Part shown: one piece after another, positions 7,298 to 10,054 of the stretch
Layout of the letters: every line of letters begins with the position of its first letter
How positions within the stretch are numbered: the first letter of the stretch is position 1
Assembly: GCA_027858215.1 (NCBI GenBank)
Contig: JAQIDD010000305.1
Coordinates: forward strand, 1-10,054
Length of the DNA stretch: 10,054 nt
Direction of reading: 5' to 3'
Source: Candidatus Delongbacteria bacterium
GTDB taxonomy: Bacteria; Bacteroidota; Bacteroidia; Bacteroidales; ML635J-15
Notes under the pieces: model-generated
What the model was told of the DNA's origin: nothing
The model's input: the letters and a program-made list of their open reading frames with translations, nothing else
Database searches by the model: none
Made by a program: the position numbers and the translations under genes

Positions 7298-8308
7298 ATG
7301 AAAATTGCAATGTTAGCACCTGTGGCCTGGCGCACACCACCACGACAATACGGTCCCTGGGAACAGGTCACATCAAATATCACCGAAGGGCTGGTAAAAA
7401 AAGGCCTGGATGTTACCCTGTTTGCCACGGCAGATGCTGTTACCAAAGGCAAACTCAGGTATATCTGTCCAAAAGCGTGGGAGGAGGATAAATCTTTGGA
7501 TCCCAAAGTGCAGGAATGCATGCACATCAGTTTCTTAATGGAACAGACTCACAAATTTGACATCATCCACAACAATTTTGATTTCCTGCCGCTGACTTAT
7601 TCCAGGTTGTTCAAAACACCCATGGTAACAACCATACATGGTTTTTCATCACCCAAAATTATCCCGGTTTACAAACGCTTCAATGACATCAACCATTATG
7701 TTTCTATCAGTCATGCAGACAGAAGCGCTGAGCTTTCATATATCGCCAATGTTTATAATGGCATAGATTCTGATAATTTCACACTCCGCGAAAGCCATGG
7801 TGATTATTTGCTGTATTTTGGCCGCATTCATCATGATAAAGGTACCCGTGAAGCCATTGACATTGCTTTGAAATCCAACATGAAACTTATCATTGCCGGC
7901 ATTATTCAGGATGAAGATTATTACCGGCATCAAGTTGAACCTTTCATTGATGGAGATCAGGTTGTTTATGCAGGGAATGCCGGGCCAGAACAAAGGGACA
8001 AATTACTTGGAGAAGCTTATGCCTTGCTGCATCCCATCAATTTTAATGAGCCTTTTGGACTGAGTGTGGCAGAGAGCATGTTTTGTGGAACACCGGTTAT
8101 AGCGTTTAACAGGGGGGCTATGGCGGAATTAATTGAAGATGGTAAAACCGGTTTTTTGGTTGGAAATGTGCATCAAGCAGTGGCGACATTGCCTGATATC
8201 AGAATTATAAACCGTGGGTATTGCCGGAGCAGAGCAGAAGCAAAATTCTCTGTAGGTAAAATGACGGATAGCTATTACGATGTCTATAAGCAGATTTTGG
8301 GGCAATAA
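7298..8308 (+). CDS. GT4 family glycosyltransferase
   Basis: 336 residues, cytoplasmic, with a GT-B fold. The N-terminus MKIAMLAPVAWRTPPRQYGP followed by WEQVTSNITEGLVKKGLDVTLFAT (21-44) is the usual opening of a GT4 subgroup common beside sugar-metabolism genes. Other landmarks are FDIIHNN (87-93), TTIHGFSSP (111-119), SISHADRS (136-143), VYNGID (152-157), the hinge and C-domain strand LLYFGRIHHDKGT (171-183) and the intact EX7E motif E251-PFGLSVA-E259, which binds the nucleotide-sugar donor with retention of configuration. The start is set by the first Rossmann strand. It lies 74 bases after the broken GH130 gene, across an AT-rich stretch with two palindromic sites, so it may be partly separately controlled. 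Donor and acceptor cannot be read from the sequence. With GH130 genes on both sides, GDP-mannose is a reasonable guess. Confidence 0.87.
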   Translation: MKIAMLAPVAWRTPPRQYGPWEQVTSNITEGLVKKGLDVTLFATADAVTKGKLRYICPKAWEEDKSLDPKVQECMHISFLMEQTHKFDIIHNNFDFLPLTYSRLFKTPMVTTIHGFSSPKIIPVYKRFNDINHYVSISHADRSAELSYIANVYNGIDSDNFTLRESHGDYLLYFGRIHHDKGTREAIDIALKSNMKLIIAGIIQDEDYYRHQVEPFIDGDQVVYAGNAGPEQRDKLLGEAYALLHPINFNEPFGLSVAESMFCGTPVIAFNRGAMAELIEDGKTGFLVGNVHQAVATLPDIRIINRGYCRSRAEAKFSVGKMTDSYYDVYKQILGQ

Positions 8309-8355
8309 ACGTAAAACAGCAAATAAATTATTTCACTTCGGTTGATAAAGTGCTA

Positions 8356-9819
8356 TTATTCTGACCGTAATTTTTCCAGAAGCTGATTAAGATCAACGGA
8401 TAAAAACCCGGAACTGGTATCCGACAAGCCGTATGGGATGATAAGTTTATCTTGATGAATAATGTAGCCACATGAATAAACGGCATTCGGCACATACCCT
8501 TCCCTTTCTTCTTCATTTGGGATAAGTAAGGGTTCTTTCAGGCGTCCGATTTCTTTTGTAGGATCATCCAGATCCAGCAAACTTGCCCCGAGGCAATATC
8601 TCCGCATGGGACCGACACCATGAGTGATCAGTAACCAGCCTTCAGAAGTTTCTATGGGGGCACCGGCATTCCCGATCTGTACATATTCCCAATAATATCT
8701 GGGTTCCTGAATCTTTATGGGTTTTTCCCAAACGTTCAGCTTATCGGAAAAGCCTATATAGCTGTTTATCCCGTCTATCCTTGATAGCATAACATATTGG
8801 CCATTGATCTTTCTTGGAAACAAAGCAAGGTTTTTGTTCTGAGCACCTTCACCATGCAGTGGTTTTACCTCAAAATTGTAAAAATCTTTGGTTACCATCA
8901 GTTTGGGGAGTATGGTATTGCCATCATAAGCTGTGTATGTGGCATAATATGATACTTCGCTGTCATCATCTGTAAAACGCACAAACCTGGCATCTTCAAT
9001 GCCTTTGCGCTCAGAATATGAAACCGGGAAAATTACCCGTTCTGAAATATGCGTGTCACGGGAAAATTCAATTTTATAATGCGAATCGGCAAGCCACATG
9101 ATCTGGGAAATCACCTGTTTCTTGGTTTCACTGGTATGATTTCTGGCGATGGTATCCTTAACCGCTTTTTGCAACTCTCCGTAAGTGAAAGTGTCTCCCA
9201 GCATATCCATTACCTGTGCGAAAACATCCTCATTCACATGCATTTCCCGGAGTTTCCTGATGAATGAGCCTTTGGTGTATTGTACGCGTTTTATAACTTC
9301 TGCTTCATCAACATAAGAACCTGAAGCTTCAAAATAAAGTTCACCTTCCTTGCTGATGGTGCCTGTATGAAAGACAATGCTTGAGACATGGCCATCACCA
9401 GAAGCCCTGAAACTTACAAAGATGCGTTTTGAGCCTTCCGATAAGCCGGTTTGATCAGGTGATTCAACCACTGACGGATTGAAAAATGCCGCTGCTGTGA
9501 TGGAATATTCCATCGAAAAATAGGATCCGATGAGCAGTTTTCTGTCCTCTTTCAGCTTTTCCATTTCCAGTACCGGATTGTTGATAAGTTTTTTTGCCAT
9601 GTCAAAGTGATCGAAGAAATTTTGGGATATGTTGCGGTGCCGTTTTGAAAATTCACGCAATGTTTGGGCCAATATCAGTTCAACCTCATCGTCTTTCATG
9701 GCCAATACTTTTTCTACCAGGTCATTGGATCGTTCGGGGCCGTTGTTGTAAAAGCGGATTATTACACGTTTGAAGTCAGGATAAAACCTGTTTGGCAGGC
9801 GTTCTACATTAATTCTCAT
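8356..9819 (-). CDS. Long GH130 family protein (beta-mannoside phosphorylase or hydrolase)
   Basis: 487 residues, no signal peptide. Residues 1-95 are a helical extension. About 96-165 looks like the first propeller blade (YSITAAAFFNPSVV, then IFVSFRASGDGHVSSIVFHTG). About 170-245 is a helical insertion, and the propeller resumes to the end. D276 in GIEDAR is the predicted catalytic Asp, in the place of EDPR in the short enzyme. At the phosphate site the Arg-Asn pair is K329-N330 (QNKNLALFPRK) and the Lys is Q381 (YVQIGNAGAP), while H400 (ITHGV) is kept with the same 19-residue spacing. Phosphate binding is therefore altered, so it could be a phosphorylase with a modified site or a hydrolase. 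The gene converges with the second GT4 gene (47 bases between stops) and has its own candidate promoter. A short plus long GH130 pairing recalls the beta-1,2-oligomannan phosphorylases of Thermoanaerobacter sp. X-514 (from memory). Confidence 0.85.
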   Translation of the reverse strand: MRINVERLPNRFYPDFKRVIIRFYNNGPERSNDLVEKVLAMKDDEVELILAQTLREFSKRHRNISQNFFDHFDMAKKLINNPVLEMEKLKEDRKLLIGSYFSMEYSITAAAFFNPSVVESPDQTGLSEGSKRIFVSFRASGDGHVSSIVFHTGTISKEGELYFEASGSYVDEAEVIKRVQYTKGSFIRKLREMHVNEDVFAQVMDMLGDTFTYGELQKAVKDTIARNHTSETKKQVISQIMWLADSHYKIEFSRDTHISERVIFPVSYSERKGIEDARFVRFTDDDSEVSYYATYTAYDGNTILPKLMVTKDFYNFEVKPLHGEGAQNKNLALFPRKINGQYVMLSRIDGINSYIGFSDKLNVWEKPIKIQEPRYYWEYVQIGNAGAPIETSEGWLLITHGVGPMRRYCLGASLLDLDDPTKEIGRLKEPLLIPNEEEREGYVPNAVYSCGYIIHQDKLIIPYGLSDTSSGFLSVDLNQLLEKLRSE

Positions 9820-9844
9820 AAAAATTGCTTAGTTTTTCACCTCT

Positions 9845-9852
9845 CAAAGGTA
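9845..9852 (-). promoter_or_regulatory. Candidate -7 element of the long GH130 gene
   Basis: On the minus strand this reads TACCTTTG, a full match to the Bacteroidetes -7 consensus TAnnTTTG, and it lies 25 bases ahead of the start codon at 9819. A clear -33 TTG/TTTG at the expected distance is not visible. The only nearby TTTG copies sit immediately upstream of the octamer. Confidence 0.45.
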
Positions 9853-9938
9853 CAAATCAAATTCGGTAATCATGATAAATGTTGTGGGATTAATTATCAA
9901 CAGGATGGGGATAAGATATTGAGGGTTATTATGCGCAT

Positions 9939-10054
9939 TTATTTTATTTTTCTCTGTAATCCGATGCAAAAATAATGTCGCATGGATTTGGTGGCTTCCG
10001 GAAACTCTTTAAATTCACCGGATATGCCATAATAAAATGCATACTGTGGTAATA
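9939..10054 (-). CDS. C-terminal end of an unidentified protein (partial, continues past right edge)
   Basis: Thirty-seven codons followed by TAA (9939-9941) stay open from the right edge on the minus strand. The translation begins LPQYAFYYGISGEFKEFPEA and ends MRHYFCIGLQRKIK. Alternating aromatic/hydrophobic residues in AFYYGISGEF and in HYFCIGLQRKI would suit the last two strands of an outer-membrane beta-barrel, but this is a weak resemblance. It is the only long open frame across this stretch that is not a shadow of the GH130 gene. It runs in the same direction as the long GH130 gene, which starts 119 bases downstream behind its own candidate promoter, so the two are probably not tightly coupled. 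Confidence 0.5.
   Translation of the reverse strand, partial: LPQYAFYYGISGEFKEFPEATKSMRHYFCIGLQRKIK

Noticed and set aside
8334..8352. Hairpin CACTT/AAGTG between the convergent genes as a two-way terminator
   Set aside because: Only five mostly A-T pairs with a 9-base loop and no clear T-run; too weak to report as a feature.
9873..9912. GTTG/CAAC and GATAA/TTATC inverted repeats upstream of the long GH130 gene
   Set aside because: Four or five base pairs with long loops; compatible with chance in AT-rich DNA.
9664..9975. Plus-strand 103-residue open frame across the GH130 start
   Set aside because: It lies mostly antisense to the well-supported GH130 gene, and its protein has no recognisable features.

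Overview
The window reads as chromosomal DNA of a member of the Bacteroidota, most likely an environmental Bacteroidales/Marinilabiliales-type organism. The evidence is a type IX secretion system (T9SS) plug-family protein, a Bacteroidetes-style RHS core, lipoprotein and Sec signals typical of the phylum, starts without strong Shine-Dalgarno sequences, and two copies of the Bacteroidetes -7 type octamer TAnnTTTG. No rRNA, tRNA, CRISPR array or insertion sequence is visible, so the rank below phylum is inference.

Left third, minus strand (1-2583). Reading leftwards, a secreted protein with two DcrB/PsbP-like repeats (start at 2583) is followed after 9 bases by a 442-residue RHS/YD-repeat fragment. 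That fragment has the intact RHS core and a C-terminal extension carrying an HExxH motif. Its stop overlaps a possible start of a small lipoprotein that runs off the left edge. The DNA becomes much more AT-rich exactly where the RHS core ends (near 855). This layout suggests an exchanged polymorphic-toxin tip (putative zinc metallopeptidase) followed by a candidate immunity lipoprotein, although the RHS body that would deliver it is missing.

Middle (2621-3901, plus strand). A T9SS plug-family (former DUF5103) protein with a Sec signal peptide diverges from the DcrB-like gene across only 37 bases.

Right two thirds (4033-9819). This is a compact glycan gene set. It holds a GT4 glycosyltransferase fused to a C-terminal putative (alpha/alpha)6 domain, a short GH130 phosphorylase gene broken by one in-frame TAA, a second GT4 enzyme, and a convergent long GH130 protein on the minus strand. 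None of the four has a signal peptide, and no transporter, SusC/D pair or secreted mannanase is present. GH130 enzymes act mainly on beta-mannosides. Two GT4 enzymes plus a short and a long GH130 therefore suggest a cytoplasmic cycle that builds and phosphorolyses a mannose-containing oligosaccharide, possibly a mannogen-like reserve. This is the best candidate for an undescribed system in the window, and its function is inferred, not shown.

Right edge (9939-10054, minus strand). The last 37 codons of an unidentified gene end 119 bases upstream of the long GH130 gene.
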